From NCBI GenBank assembly GCA_015350385.1, contig WNKI01000001.1:5215010-5279009 (forward strand): a DNA stretch of 64,000 nucleotides, read 5' to 3'. This DNA comes from Aculops lycopersici (Eukaryota; Arthropoda; Arachnida; Trombidiformes; Eriophyidae). This document shows positions 47,401 through 60,290 of the stretch, piece by piece (within the stretch, counting starts at the first letter, position 1; every line of letters begins with the position of its first letter). The notes under the pieces were generated by a model, which was not told where the DNA came from, made no database searches, and worked only from the letters and a program-made list of their open reading frames with translations. Made by a program: the position numbers and the translations under genes.

Positions 47401-50400
47401 GTAAAGTTCCAAAAAGTACCAGCAAAGAGATCGAATTCATTACATAATAGCAACCGACACAACAACGAGTGGCCCTTTCAACGGCGTCAACAATTTTAAG
47501 GCCACTAACTGGACTCTCCTCTAATACCAATTGGATCTCCTGTCTCTTTGCAGTTACGAGCTTCGAGCTCCGAGCTTCGAGTCGATGAACCACTAAGATC
47601 GTCGCGCTAAGACGCCGACGACAAGCGAGAGTCTCGCGGGCAAGAGTCGGTGTTTCCTGTGGAACTTGGCGAAGTCGGATAAGACAATAAAGAGATAACA
47701 AGATCCGCTACTGCGATCCCATTTGCCCATTAAGCTCATCGACTTCTCCTCTCTCTCTCCGCTTCTTCTGTTTCTAATGTTGCGCCTTTAATGTTGAGCC
47801 GCCCACAAAGTCGAAGGCCAAGTTGGTTTGTTTAGTAGTCGGGTCGATAACAGGAGACGACTACGACGATAACAGAAGCAGCAGCAGCAGAAGCAGCAAC
47901 AACTTAGATGAGATGAGATTGCAAGGCACAAAGAGCAGCAACAGCAAATGACTTTGCTGCTTTTTGGCAAACGTCAGCTATTGCTAATATCTGAAGCGCT
48001 CGAGAGTTGCGTCAGGAGAAACAACAAATTGGCTTCCGTACTTTTCGATGCGCAGAACGATTGTTAACCGAGAGTCTCATTTCTGATTGCCGCCGAGATT
48101 TGCCGTCCGATGATATTAACTTTCGCTCTTGGTTGTAGTGAGAATTACAACCAACAACACCGAGCATCACATCGATGCGATCCCATCCAACGAGATTCAA
48201 TTCAATTCGATTCAATTGGTTTTGCAGCAAAAGCTGGGACTTTTGACGCAGCGAGTCGTCGATATTGAGATATTTGATGTTTGAGTTCGAATTTGAAACA
48301 CGGCCCAAAGTGAATAGGCAAATAGGCATTACAATAAAATCATTCGTGTGTTGGTGTTCAAAAGTTTCGCCAAGCAGCGCAAGCAGGCGCTAGGTGATTG
48401 CTCGTGCAACATGGGTGCAGTTTGTCGAGGGAAGCGAGCGCCATTATTGCTTCCGGTGAACCTCGCTGATATCGCCCGGCGCGCAGGCAAAGAGCGTCAC
48501 TCTGCTAGCTCGAACCTCACCGTTAGTCGGTGGCCAATGAATAGGCGGCCAGCCGAGTGTACAAGTCAATCGGACGGAAACAGAACGAGACAAGGGGAGG
48601 AGAGGAGAGGAGAGGAGAGGAGCAAAAGAGTAAAGCTGAAGCGAAGCGAGATAAGCGCAAAACCATTACGAGCTGGCCAATCGGTTGTGGCGGCAGTAAA
48701 GTTTGTGCTGACTAACGACTTGCCAGCTAACCAGCACTGATTCGAGTGGCCATTTTGTCGCCACTGTGGCCATTGCGTTTCGTTTCGTTTCTGGCCACGA
48801 GGTCACTCGCTCCCATTTGACTGAATGACTGACTGACTCACTGACTCACCCGCTGTGGTGTCCGCTACTTTCCTTCAGATAGACGGCGACAACGGCAAGC
48901 TAGCTGGCTTGCGCAGATTAAAATTAAACGCCTCTTTCTAGTGAGCGTCGGGTAGGTGGCAAGCTAGGTAGTCGCGGCGGCAATTCCACCGAGAGCCTCA
49001 CATATAACTGCGCGCGAGCCGTTTGATAGTTTCGGCAACGGACACCGAGTTTACCGGAATAGTGGAACGGAAATAAGCGCCACTTGTCCGGGAGTCTGAT
49101 CGATTTTGGTGCTCGTGGCTGCCGATGATAGAACACAAGGATAAAACTAGAGGAGGAGATGAAAGTTGCACGTCGTCGTCGTCGCCGCCATCGAGTTCGT
49201 CGTGCTCTCTCTCTTCTCGTGAAAGTTGAATACGAGGTGCCAAGCGGAAGTAACGAATTGGAGTATGAGCAATGGTAGCACGAAAAAGCAAAACTTACCT
49301 GTACTGAGGCTGGCCATATTCAAGTTCCGCGGACAAGTGTTGCATAACGAACGACTCGTCGCGTTTGTCGTAGGAGATGAACGCGTCGTAGATCTTATCG
49401 CAGGTGGCCGCAGCGGCTGCCGCCATGGCCGACAACTCGTCACGCGAATTGGAGGACATGTAGCCGGCGCTAAGTGCGTTGAACGATTTGTTGACTAATT
49501 TCGACACAAACTGCTTCACCTTTGGCAACTTGATCCAATCGGCTTGCTGTTGCTCTATTTCATACTTGCGCTGGTGCCGCTGCTCTTCTATTGCGGCCAG
49601 GTGGTCGTTAGTTTGGGCACCGTAGTGGAGATGATGGTTGTTGTTGATGGTTGCGTTGCTCTTGCCGTAGTTTGTCGATTGTTGGCTGTTTGCCGTCAAG
49701 ACTGCTTGCTGGCCAAATGCATAGGGATTCTCGACGCCGCCACCGCTACCATACTGATGGGACATATTCACACCTGACTGCTGATGTTGTGGCCAATAGC
49801 CGGCCTGCGAGTTACTGGATTGATGGCTGGCCGTTGTGGAGCTGTTCGAGTAGATGTTGTTATTTTGTAGCTGATTCGAGTTTACATTGTTGCTCTGGCC
49901 CACGCTGGCCAAATTCATGTTACTTGTCGCGCTGGTTACAATGGTTGAGTTTCCGGTCGTTGGCGAGACGAGTGCGGCGTAAATGTTGCTCTGGCTACTG
50001 GCGCTATTCTGTTGACTATGGTGATGGTGGCTATTTAGATTGAGGTGGCCGACAAATTGGTGGCGATTATTACCCAGAGTGGCGCCGCCGCCGCCGCCAT
50101 TTGATCCCATAATTAAGTGATGCTGTTGAGCGGCAGGTAATTGGTGGTGGTGATGGTGGCTCAGCAGAGTTTGGTGCAGGTGCGGCGAGCGGTGGTCGTG
50201 ATGCAGGACGCCGCCTAAATGTTTTGTCGCTTGGTGATGGCCGAGATGATCAATTGGACCGGACGAGGAGCTCGACGAGGAGCGAGAGCTTGTGGAGTTG
50301 GCCGAATGGTGCTGGTGGTGGTGGCTGGACTTTTTGTGTCTTCGCGAGAAGCGCGATTGCTGCTGCCGAACAAAGACGAACAAACCCACGACCAGGGCCA

Positions 50401-53400
50401 AGAGTCCGAGCGTTGAAATTGAGAGCACCACAACGGAGCCCAGTGGCATGGTTGCCGGAGCAGCGCCGCCGCCAATATTCTGGTTACCTATTGGTCGGTG
50501 GCTGTGATCCTGCGGACCGGAAGCGAAGTAGTTGCCGCCATTTAGAGTGAAAGCTGGCTGGTCATTGTTGTAAATTTGGTTTGTATTGTATGGGTTCAAT
50601 GGATTCGGCTGCTGGTCTTGCTGTTGCTGGCTCAAACTGTTTGTTGCTGTTGGGTAGTAGGGATCTTGTGGGTATTGTTGCTGCTGCTGATTCTGTGTTA
50701 GTTGAGGGTCCTGGGGTAGCATTTGCGAGGGCGAAAGAGACAACTCGGCGCCGGAAGTGACTTGAGGCGGCGCATAAATGACCGGCGGATTCGCCTCATT
50801 CGACGACAAAACCGCCTCTTCAATCTCGTCGCTGCATTGATTGATTTCCGTTAGTTGTTGTCTGTTGCTATTGTTGTTGTTCAATTGCAACGGTTGCGAT
50901 GATAAACCACTGCCCTCGAGTAGAATGTGCGGCCCGTAGGCGGTGGAGTTGTAGTAGCAGCGAAGCTGATTCTTGTCCTGAATGTTGACACTTCCGTTGA
51001 CGAGAAACTTTTCCTTCAGTATCTGCCTGAAGCGATTGATTGAATTGCACTGACAAGACCACCAATTGTGCGCTATGCTTAGTTGTCTTAACCTTATATT
51101 GTGGTGACCGATTGAGTTGAACAGATTCAAGTTGCTTGATGTTAGTCGATTGTTTGATAGATCCAATATCTCGAGCGATCTCAAGTTGACGAATGTCGAG
51201 TCGGCAATGTGATCTAAACGATTCGATTGGAGATAGAGCGCTCGAAGTTGAATTAGGGGCTCAAATTCGTAGCCATTCAAAGTGCGCAATTGATTGTTGT
51301 TCAAATATAAGCTTTGTAATTCAATCAACCCATTGAAAGTTCTATTGGCTATGTGCTGCAAATTGGTCGAGTTCAAGTATAAGACTTTCAATGACTTCCG
51401 GGCAATCAAATTGGACGGCTTCAATGATTCAATGTTGTTTCCATCTAAGTATAAGCCACTAACGTCCATTGGAATCCTATCTGGCACAACGGTATGGTTT
51501 CCATTTGAGCAATCAATGATATTTGTTTGCCAAGTTTGGTCATAGTAACAAGAGCAGCCAGTCGGACAGATCATCTCGCAGTCGCAAGCGTCAAAGTCGC
51601 AACAGTGACAGAGAGCAAAACAATGCGACTTGTAACGGCACAGGAAGTTGGAGGCATCCGCGGTTAGTAGATCAATTTGTTGCTGGTCATTGTGAGTCTT
51701 ATGATGATGATGCCTAGAGGATATTGCTGTTGAGTTTCCATAGTGGAGGTGGTTGTTGATGGTGTGCTCGCCGCTAGACGGCGCCACCGCCGACTGCCTA
51801 TGTCTTCTCTGTTGCTGTTGCTGCTGGTGGCGCTTGAATAATGGACTGCACTTGACTTGCTCCAAATCGACAACTCGGCCGTAGTGATTAGTTGATGCTG
51901 CCGCTGAGCTTCCGGTTGGCGTCGACAACCGGTGGTTGGCGGACGAGTAGGCAAGTAGATCACTCATGCTATTTCCGTTGGTCTGGTTGTTTGAGTTGGC
52001 AGACATATTGACGGAATCGCCGTTCAAGATCACAGGTGATGGCTGGTCGTTTTGCGGTTGGTCTTGCAGGTGGTTGTTGGTTGTTGTTGTTGCTGATGAT
52101 GATGATGATGATGATGATAACACAGGTGAGTTGTTGCTAAATAAGTGTTGCGACGATCCAATTGAGCGTCGACCTGTAGGCGGTTGGAATTTGCGTAACC
52201 ATTCCAAGTTGCAATCGCAAACAAATGGATTTGATGACAATAGGAACTCAACGTTGCTTGCTCTAATGTTGCCCTGACTGCCACTTGTGTTATTGTTGCT
52301 GCTACCTGCCGGTCCAGCATACTGACCATTGTGGTAAAGTCGATGCCTGTGACCGGCGCCGGCGGTGAGCGTGGAGGCAACCTGATTGGCTTGGTGGTAG
52401 GTAGTTTGATGGCCATTTGACTTAGAATTTGTGGCTAGAGTTACGCGCAAAGCTTCCTGACGCAAACCTTGCAGCTGATTGTGGGTCAAATCAACTCGCG
52501 TCAAGTTAACCTTATCGACGAAGGCAAACTCGGACACCTGACTAATGTTGTTGTGCGATAGATTCAACTCCTCTAAGCTCATTAAATTTTGCAACAATTG
52601 TTGGCTGATTGGCGTGGTGATTTGGTTGAATTGCAAGCGTAGTGTTTGCATTGAATTTGATTTTTGAAACAATCTCTGTGGCAGTTGGGTTATCTTATTG
52701 TGGGTGAGATCTAATTTTATCAGCTTAAATAACGACGAAAGCGAGAGCTCGTCCAGATGCTCCAGTTGGTTATTGGACAAATTTAACACTTCTAAATTGT
52801 GCAATGTGGCCACACCTGTTGCAGGTAAATGCTTTATCAAATTGAAACTCATATCCAACACTCGCAACTCGCTTAAACACAATTGGCCAGCCTGAGAGAT
52901 GAGGCCAAGGGAGTCGAAGTTTTCCAATAAATTGTGGCTGATATTTAGCTTTCTCACTTCGCTTGATAGGGGGCAAAATAAATCCTTTGACAGAGTGCTG
53001 AGCTCATTGTAGCTCACATCGAAGACTTGAATTGCGCTTGAAAATTTAGACTCGATGATTGAAACACTTAGTGGCTCATTGTGGAGCTCAAAGACGTTTA
53101 ACTTTTGCTCATTTTGCTTCTCTTTTTGGCCCCCTTCTTCTAAATCCTCTTCTCCTTCTTTTAGAGGAGAGGTTACGTTTGCATATTTGATGTATATCAC
53201 ATTATTTTGGGTGCCCATCATCATCATGGCAACAGGCGTTGGGTTTGTTGTGGCTGAGATGGTGCTTTGTGTTGCCATTTGCGTAGTGGGATTATTATTA
53301 TTATTATTATTATTAGTTGACACTATTTGCTGTTGTTGTTGTTGCTGCTGCTGCTGCTGAGCTTGAGGCTGGGATAAAATTTGAGGTTGCTCTTGTGGTT

Positions 53401-53455
53401 GCTTTTGTTGTTGTTGGGGCAAATTCAAGCCTGTTGCTGTAGGTAACTGTGACAT
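44469..53455 (-). CDS. Toll-like receptor, multi-cysteine-cluster type, two coding exons seen
   Basis: Exon 49299-53455 (donor AG|GTAAGT) joins exon 44469-45036 (acceptor ACAG) within an Arg codon, giving 1574 residues from the ATG at 53455. The first leucine-rich block has about nine repeats (130-335). It is capped by CDCNLEWL (413-420), where a long low-complexity insert separates the cap cysteines. A Cys-rich LRRNT (CPTGCSCYYDQTWQTNIIDC, 630-649), more repeats (660-780) and a second cap follow. The membrane segment is 1006-1029. About 325 H/N/S-rich cytoplasmic residues then precede the TIR domain: YDAFISYDKRDE at 1356, RYRDLPLP in box 2, WCRFELRAAL, and FWQKIKQLMP in box 3. The LRRNT and its flank resemble Drosophila Toll-6/7/8/18w. 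A Q/N-rich start without a signal peptide implies missing upstream exons. Confidence 0.9.
45037..49298 (-). other. 4.26-kb intron splitting the Toll TIR domain
   Basis: GT-AG intron placed between box 1 and box 2 of the TIR domain. No coding region is evident inside it. It contains (ATT)n near 46378-46397, (ACG)n near 46796-46822 and a (GAGGA)n tract near 48596-48622. Confidence 0.85.
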
Positions 53456-54090
53456 CTTCAAGTTCTCTATCAATATATTTTGCCGTATATATTTTGATAA
53501 ATAATTTTCAGTCTTGCAAGTGGTTGTTGCGAGACTTTTTCTGTTGTGGTTGCTGCAAATGCTGCTGCTGCTGCAACTCAATTAAAAATCATTGAATTTC
53601 TCTTGTGCTTCCGTCTTGAAATTTCGTCTCATCTTTGATTTGATTGACTTGCGCTTTGTGCTTGTGCATGTGACTTGTTGTCTTTTTTGTGTTGTTGTCG
53701 CAGTCGCGCTCTCTAACTAACTGACTCAACTTTTACACTGGCGCCAACCACCACCACTAACATAGCACACGACGCCCAGAGCGGCCGGCGGTTTTTTAGT
53801 TATTTAGTGCGTGGATCTCCATGTGTTGCCGGCCAAAGTCGCGCGTTAATTTTCGCAATCTACTGGAAGAGCGCATGCGTCAAAAGAGTGCATGCGGTCG
53901 GATGAGAGTGAAGAAGTGGAGTGTGTGTGTGAGAAACAAACGTTTCCAGCGACGTCTAGCGGGCGATCTGAGAGTCTGTCAGTGCAGTACCTATTCTCAT
54001 CCTTCCGCTGCACCATCGGCTGAACTCGAACAAGTGGCGGCCCCCACAAAAACATACTGCGCCTCGACCGCTGTAAACCAACTGGGCAAT

Positions 54091-54128
54091 TGGTGGCTAT
54101 ACATATACATGTTTATGTATAGCCACCA
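54091..54128. repeat. Perfect hairpin, 15-bp arms, 8-base loop
   Basis: TGGTGGCTATACATA (54091-54105) and its exact reverse complement (54114-54128). Imperfect pairing continues on both sides. Confidence 0.92.
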
Positions 54129-55930
54129 GTTGCGGAGTGGATAAATTGATCTGAAGATCTGGCGGGATGGCAAGAAAAAAGTATCGGGTTGCAACTTGAG
54201 AGCGACTCTAGTGAAATGAGCATCAAACTCTTCTGTTTTTCCCATTGTCCCATCCACTAACAAGTTGCTTGAACTCTGGGGCACCATTTCTAGCTTTGGG
54301 CGCCACTTGGTTTGACGCGAGCGAAGCAATAATGCCGATTAATAACGAGTTGGAGGTGGAAATCAAATTATCGACAGTCCAAGTTTGAGTTGACTGCTGC
54401 TCTTTTTGAGCATTCGCGCAGTCGGGCCAACGCGGACCAACAACAAGTGGCATTTTTACCTAACGACGGATTCAAATTTTTGCCTGGACTTGGATTTTTC
54501 ACTGGCTCATTTCAATTGGTTGGTCGACCAAACAAACTGCAGTATGACCACGAGAGCCGAGGCACTGGTTCTGGTGTTGCTGCCATTGCTGCCGTCCTCA
54601 ACCACTTGAAGATGTTCCCTCACTTTGCTTACTCAAATAGAGAACAGGAGGTTGCTTATTGCTCATTGCGCAACGAGCAACGATTGAGGAAATCCAATTA
54701 GATGACTGCTCACAATAAACACGCCCACTCGGCGCCACATAACGATAACTCACGCAAACATTTCGCTAGTTATGATCCTTTGTCTTCCTGTTGCAGCTAC
54801 TTGTTGCTCGTTATCTTCTTCTTCTTTTTGTGGATCCATTGGATGCAACTACTTGTCGCTGTTGCCGCCACTTCGACTGGCGCTGTTGTGTATTCAACGA
54901 GAAAAAAACCACGAGTCCCAGAAGAGTCCACTCAGTTGGCCTCTCAGTTTTGCGTTTGTTTTGACCCGACTCAACAATCTGTCCGACGGTGAGACCCCGC
55001 AAAAACCTAGCAATGAGTCAGTCAGTCCTCCGACTGATTCCCGAGTCGATGGGTCGGTTGGTTAGTCAGAAGCTTTGAGCGAGAAAACGAAAGCTCCGGT
55101 TCCATACGATCCGCTCGCTGGCCACTTGACTGAGAGATAAGCTAGCAAAAAGAAGACGATGATCAATCTCACTAGCTGCCATCTTCTTTCTCTCCATCGC
55201 TACTGCTTATCGCTACTGCTGCCTGTCGATCGATCACTCGACCTACTCTCTCTCTCTTTTTTCATCAAGTTTATCGCTCGACTTGGCTGCTAAATTTCCA
55301 CTTGCAATCCCAGTGAGCTACCTGCAATTGGGCACCTTTTTGGTTGGCAAGCAAGCGAGTCAGTACATCACATCACATCACAGCGCGTCGGCTCGGCGTG
55401 GCGTGGCGCAGCTCAAATGAGCACACTTTTTGTGCTCATCCGAGTTGCCAAGCGGGCACCTCAGATTTTACCTATAGAAAGAACAGGTGTTTTGCATTTG
55501 GTATTCCTCCCAATGTGATCATTGTTTGCAAAGCCAACTGCTCAACAGGTTGCTCCTGTTGGGCAGTTGGGCGAAAAACGAGCGCAGGCCACTTTACCTG
55601 TCGTCCCCTGGAATAAGGAGCAGCGAACTATTATTTAGTCTGAGATCATTGTTGTGCATAAATCTCATGAGAGTTACCGTTAAGCAAACAAGATACTCGC
55701 CGATAATCAAGTAAAAGTTGACAACCGGCGAGCAAACAGGAAGTCGCTGGTGGCCAGGATTTTGGGATCGACAAAAGGCGAGCTGGATTTTGGGCCATGT
55801 GCTTTTAATTGAATAGTATAATCAGTGGTGGAATAATAATAATAATAATATAAATATAAATAGACTTTGACCGAAGCATGGTTAATTTTCTCGCTTAGTT
55901 TGGGATGCAAATTGAATGATGCCGACAAGT

Positions 55931-55971
55931 AAACTGTATATTGTGTTATTACTGCACACAATATACAGTTT
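55931..55971. repeat. Perfect hairpin, 16-bp arms, 9-base loop
   Basis: AAACTGTATATTGTGT (55931-55946) and its exact reverse complement (55956-55971). Confidence 0.92.
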
Positions 55972-58652
55972 ATAAGTAATAAGTTTAGAATTGGAGTGAG
56001 AAGGTGTGTCGCTCTTTGCACCGTATCGCTAATATAAAATTCAGTGCCCTCACTCTTATCCTCCATCAAACAAGTGCACCGCAAAAGAAGGCAACTCGAC
56101 GAGGAGGTGCAAGTTTATTGTGCGATTTACCACCTAGTGCTTGTTGCTCCGACTACAAAGGAAAGTTGGCGATGCCAACTGCAGCAACATGTTGAGTTGG
56201 AAATAAAAACACGAACATGAACATGGACAACAATTACAACAACAACAACAACAACAAGAGCAACCTTAGGGCTAGTGATGGCAACGGTAACGGCAACAGC
56301 AACAAGTGAACTCTGCTTGCTCAGTTATCTTTCGGTCCGTTGCTTTCGGTAGGAGAGGCAGTGGCCGTGTGTGTGGCTCTCTGTGTTTTCCGGTTTGCTC
56401 GCTGGCCGGCACTTTGCAGCCAGATAGTCAACCAGTCGGCAAGCAGGCCAGCTAATCAACGATCGATATCTCCCCTCGACTTCCACTTCCACTTCAACTC
56501 TGACTCTTGGTCTTAGTCCGACTGCAGCTCGCCGATTGGCCGGCGGCAGTCGCGCGCACACAATATATCATCACTTGCTGGCGACTGGTAGCATTTGTAT
56601 TCAAGTATGAGATATAACGACAGCAACAGCAGCAGCAGCAGTAGAGCAATGACTTTGAAAAGCTACAAGCCCAAGCAGATAGCGAGAGAGAGAGAGAGAG
56701 AGAGACGACACTTAAAATGATACTTTTTGCAACGACTGGACGGAGCAGCATCGATGTCCAAAGCGCGAGAATGTCACTCTCACGGGCAACACGACTTATC
56801 ATTGTGTTTAATCTACAATCTTAATTCAAAAATATGAGCTCACTGCTCACTTTTTGAGCCCGACTTTTCCCATTTCGTATCTCTGATTCTCGCGCGAGAC
56901 GATCGATGATAATTCACAGTCGACTTTGCTACATTTATCTACATGTACCAGTAGTATGTGAGTTTTCAGTGGCCACCAGTAGCGGAAGCGGCAGCGTTAG
57001 TGATACTCGCGAGCAGATAAGTCGAGTGCTTAGCTCGTTTTGATGAAGGAAGGGCAGAGAAAAAGTGTATGCGCAAAGAGGACTGCAGAGTTTGCATCTT
57101 TTCAAAACTATGCATAGAGACGGAGAGACAAAAAAGTTTGCTAATTCTCACTCGGTTCAAAAGTTTAAGGTTAGTTTTTTGGTTAGTTTTGGTTGTGCAC
57201 TTTGGAGTCAACTTTAAAGAAGAACTGTCGCAATCAATCATCTTAATTATCTTCCCCCAAACCCTAGGACTGCTCACTTCTCGCTCTGGCCACCGCCACC
57301 GCCACCAATGCGCCTGCCTCCTCCCCCACCGAAACCGCAAACCATCGGCCACTAAGCGGCCGGCTAGTTCATTTGCAAGAAAATCCGAAGACAAACCGAG
57401 GAAGAGATAGTGAGGAAAACGTTGAATCAGCGACCACAAACGAAGGCGCCGCTAACTGAAGTGCATTTCTACACTCTAACTTGTAGTTGCTGTTGGCTGT
57501 ATCGTGATTGCGACACTTTTCGAGTCAAAAGAGCATTCAAAAAAACGAGGAAGAAGAGGACATCGACGACGACGACGAATCGTTGAGCGGGTAGCTAGCG
57601 CCGAATCAAATCAGTTGGCCGGAATTTTGGAGCCTTTCTCCATCATCGTGATCCAAAAGCTAAATCAATTACTCGGCCCATTATTCGGCAGGCGCATAAT
57701 TGATCGAGTGGTGGTTAGCTAAACAGGTGGGCGGTGGCCGGTTCTCTTGTTTGCGCAGAGTAATGATGATGATAATAATAATTACTATTATTTTATTTAC
57801 TCTTCCCTCCATTCATTCATTCAACTCACAACGAGTGAGTGGAATGAAGCAAGCAACTTGTTATCGCTGTCTCTCTCTCTCTCTCTCTCTGACTCGGCCG
57901 AGAGAAAGTTGTGATTTTGCACTCTTTTGGCTTCACTTAACTTTACCTTGCATCTCAAGAGAAGCGACCCACTTTGTCGCTGCTCTCAGGCTTAGGTTAA
58001 GTTAGTGTTGCCGCAAAATACAAACACACACACACAAAAAACTGATTAACGAGTGGCGAGCACGCGAGTGTTGCGCAAGCTCTCTCCCTCCAGGTATCTA
58101 CCTGAAAACGAGCAGCGTTGCGTGCTCGGTTCCACGGGGCGTCTCTCCCTCTGTTTGTCTGCGAGCAAACAGATAGAGTTCCTCGACAAACTGACCACCA
58201 GTGCATTGCATTGCATTGGTCTGCGCGTCTGCCGGTTCCGTCGGAAACTCACCTGATTTCCCGGTGGCCACCGGCGACGAGACAAGAGGCTGACCACGAG
58301 GAGCAAGATGGCGAGTTTTGTGGCGGTGGAGGCAAAAATACCGATGCCATGACCAGGGGACTTGGTGGCCGCAAATCTCTGTTCGCAGGTAAACGCACTA
58401 AACGATGGAGGAGGAGAGACAGAGGGAGAGGGAGGACTTCTCCTTCACCTAGAGGTTAAATGGAATGGAATGAAGTAGAATAAACAATACACTTAGTCAA
58501 CTCGAGAGGTTAACTTTTCGAATCCATGGAAACTTGTTGTTGTTGTCGTCTTTTGTATTGTTGTTGTCCGACTTGCACAAGCAGGTAAATTTCTCCTCTC
58601 GTTTGCCTCCTAGTCAACTGATTGGACCACCAACAGCAACAGCAACATCAAT

Positions 58653-58676
58653 AGCAAACCAATCGATTGGTTTGCT
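58653..58676. repeat. 24-bp perfect palindrome without loop
   Basis: Two 12-base halves meet at the centre of ATCGAT; the left half is AGCAAACCAATC. Confidence 0.92.
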
Positions 58677-59240
58677 AAGTAGGCAAAGAATTTGCCTTAT
58701 TCTTTCCCTCTTCCTACCTGCGCCACCAACGAGCTGAAGTTTAAGCTAAACCTCAGGCTAGGCCAACAACAACAGCGATGCCAAGTGGGCAGCAGTTGAC
58801 TTTGCAGTTGACCACTTGGTTGTCATCGGCTCTCGCTTTGTGCGCTGGCCATTTGGCTCGCCGATTCCGTTTGCTCGTTTGCTCGCCCGCCTCAGGTTCG
58901 CCTGCAGGTTAAGTGTTTGCTCTTTTGCTTCTGATGCCCCCGACGCTGCATCGGGAACACACTGAGGCTCTAGGATTTTCAGTCGCTCGTCTGACTTTGC
59001 GCCTGAAAAAACATTGCTGCTCTTTTATGACTTGTTGTCGCTCGGCCAGTCGCTCTCTTGGCTTCCTTTTGATGACATGAACTGCGATTCGAATTCGTAG
59101 ATTCAGATTCAAATCCAATTGTGTCCGCGCCGCTGGCGCCATCGGTCTCTTCATCATTCGCTCGTTCTTTTGCGCTGGCCATTTGTAGTGGTGCTAGTTG
59201 CGAGCTTGGGTTTTAAAAACTCGGCCAACTTGCAACGGGT

Positions 59241-59310
59241 ACGACAACGACAACGACAACGACAACGACTATGACGATGACTATGACTATGACTATGACT
59301 GTGACTATGA
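59241..59310. repeat. (GACAAC)n followed by (GACTAT)n
   Basis: Two adjacent hexamer arrays, about four units of GACAAC followed by about seven units of GACTAT and variants. Confidence 0.85.
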
Positions 59311-59928
59311 GGAAATACTGCAGGAGGAAGCGACGTTCACCCGGCTCCTCACTTTGGGCTCGTAGTGGCCACTGGCCAGCTCGGCCAATACAATTGTATT
59401 GCCTGCCATATTAAGGGAGAGAGGGAGAGAGACCGAAGCAATGGCAATTGGAAACTCTAAACTGACCAGAGTTTAAGTTCAACTATTTGCCTATTATTGC
59501 CACAATTACTTGTGCCAGAGTACATGTGTATGTGTTGTTGTATTTTGCAAGGCCGAAACCAAGACCACTGGCGCTGATGCTGATGCTATTATATTGTTGC
59601 CATTGAAGATTCCATGGAAGCCAATTGGATTCTGCATATCAAAGTGCACTGCTGCCTCTTCTGCGGTAAAAACCAGAAAAGTGTGCGCAAAAGTTTGATT
59701 CTGAAACTCTGGAAAGTCCACTAAAATTACTACTACTAGTTGATGTTGTTGTTGTTGTTGTTGTGGTATTATATCGTGTAAAAATTCAAATGCTCTCCCC
59801 TGTAACTGAAACATATAACAATGGAATTGTTTTGCATGTTTATCTCCATGTTTCCATCCTTCGCCATCCAGCAAAATCGACCGAAATCCAAGAAGACATT
59901 CAATGCCGCAAATTTCCTCCAGATTCGA

Positions 59929-59960
59929 ACTCAACTCAACTCAACTCAACTCAACTCAAT
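59929..59960. repeat. (AACTC)n pentanucleotide repeat
   Basis: Six tandem AACTC units in non-coding DNA. Confidence 0.9.
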
Positions 59961-60075
59961 CCGGGGCTTAGGTTTGCCATTGAACTTGTGTGCAGCGGAT
60001 TTCCACGCACAAAGTCTCCGGGAAAATGTCCCAAGTTTTAGTTGCCGCCGGCGGCGCCTGTTGCTTGTCGCCTCC

Positions 60076-60140
60076 ATTACCTTTGCCGTTGCCGTTGCCT
60101 TTACCTTTGGCCTTACCTTTACCTTTACCTTTACCTTTAC
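60076..60140. repeat. (CCTTTA)n / (CCGTTG)n hexanucleotide repeat
   Basis: Tandem hexamers of the form CCTTTA with CCGTTG and CCTTTG variants, about ten units. Confidence 0.85.
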
Positions 60141-60246
60141 TTCTCTTCACCTGGACGCATACGTTTATTTTGATTCAAAAAAGTTGTACCAAGAACAAGA
60201 GAAACTCTCACGAAGTTCGCATTACAACAGCAACTACAAGCAATTT

Positions 60247-60258
60247 GTTGTAGTTGTA

Positions 60259-60289
<31 letters not shown>

Positions 60290-60290
60290 T
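60247..60290. repeat. (GTTGTC)n / (GTTGTA)n hexanucleotide repeat
   Basis: About seven hexamer units, with GTTGTA at the edges and GTTGTC in the middle. Confidence 0.85.

Noticed and set aside
56966..57439. Minus-strand frame of 157 codons
   Set aside because: No recognisable domain, and composition resembles translated non-coding DNA.
59506..59934. Minus-strand frame of 142 codons with a protein-like look
   Set aside because: No family recognised, no supporting splice sites, lies among tandem repeats, and its GTT/CAA-rich part encodes a Q run. Chance is more likely.
60076..60140. TTACC-containing repeat as an internal telomere remnant
   Set aside because: The unit is CCTTTA/CCGTTG, not the arthropod TTAGG or its complement.
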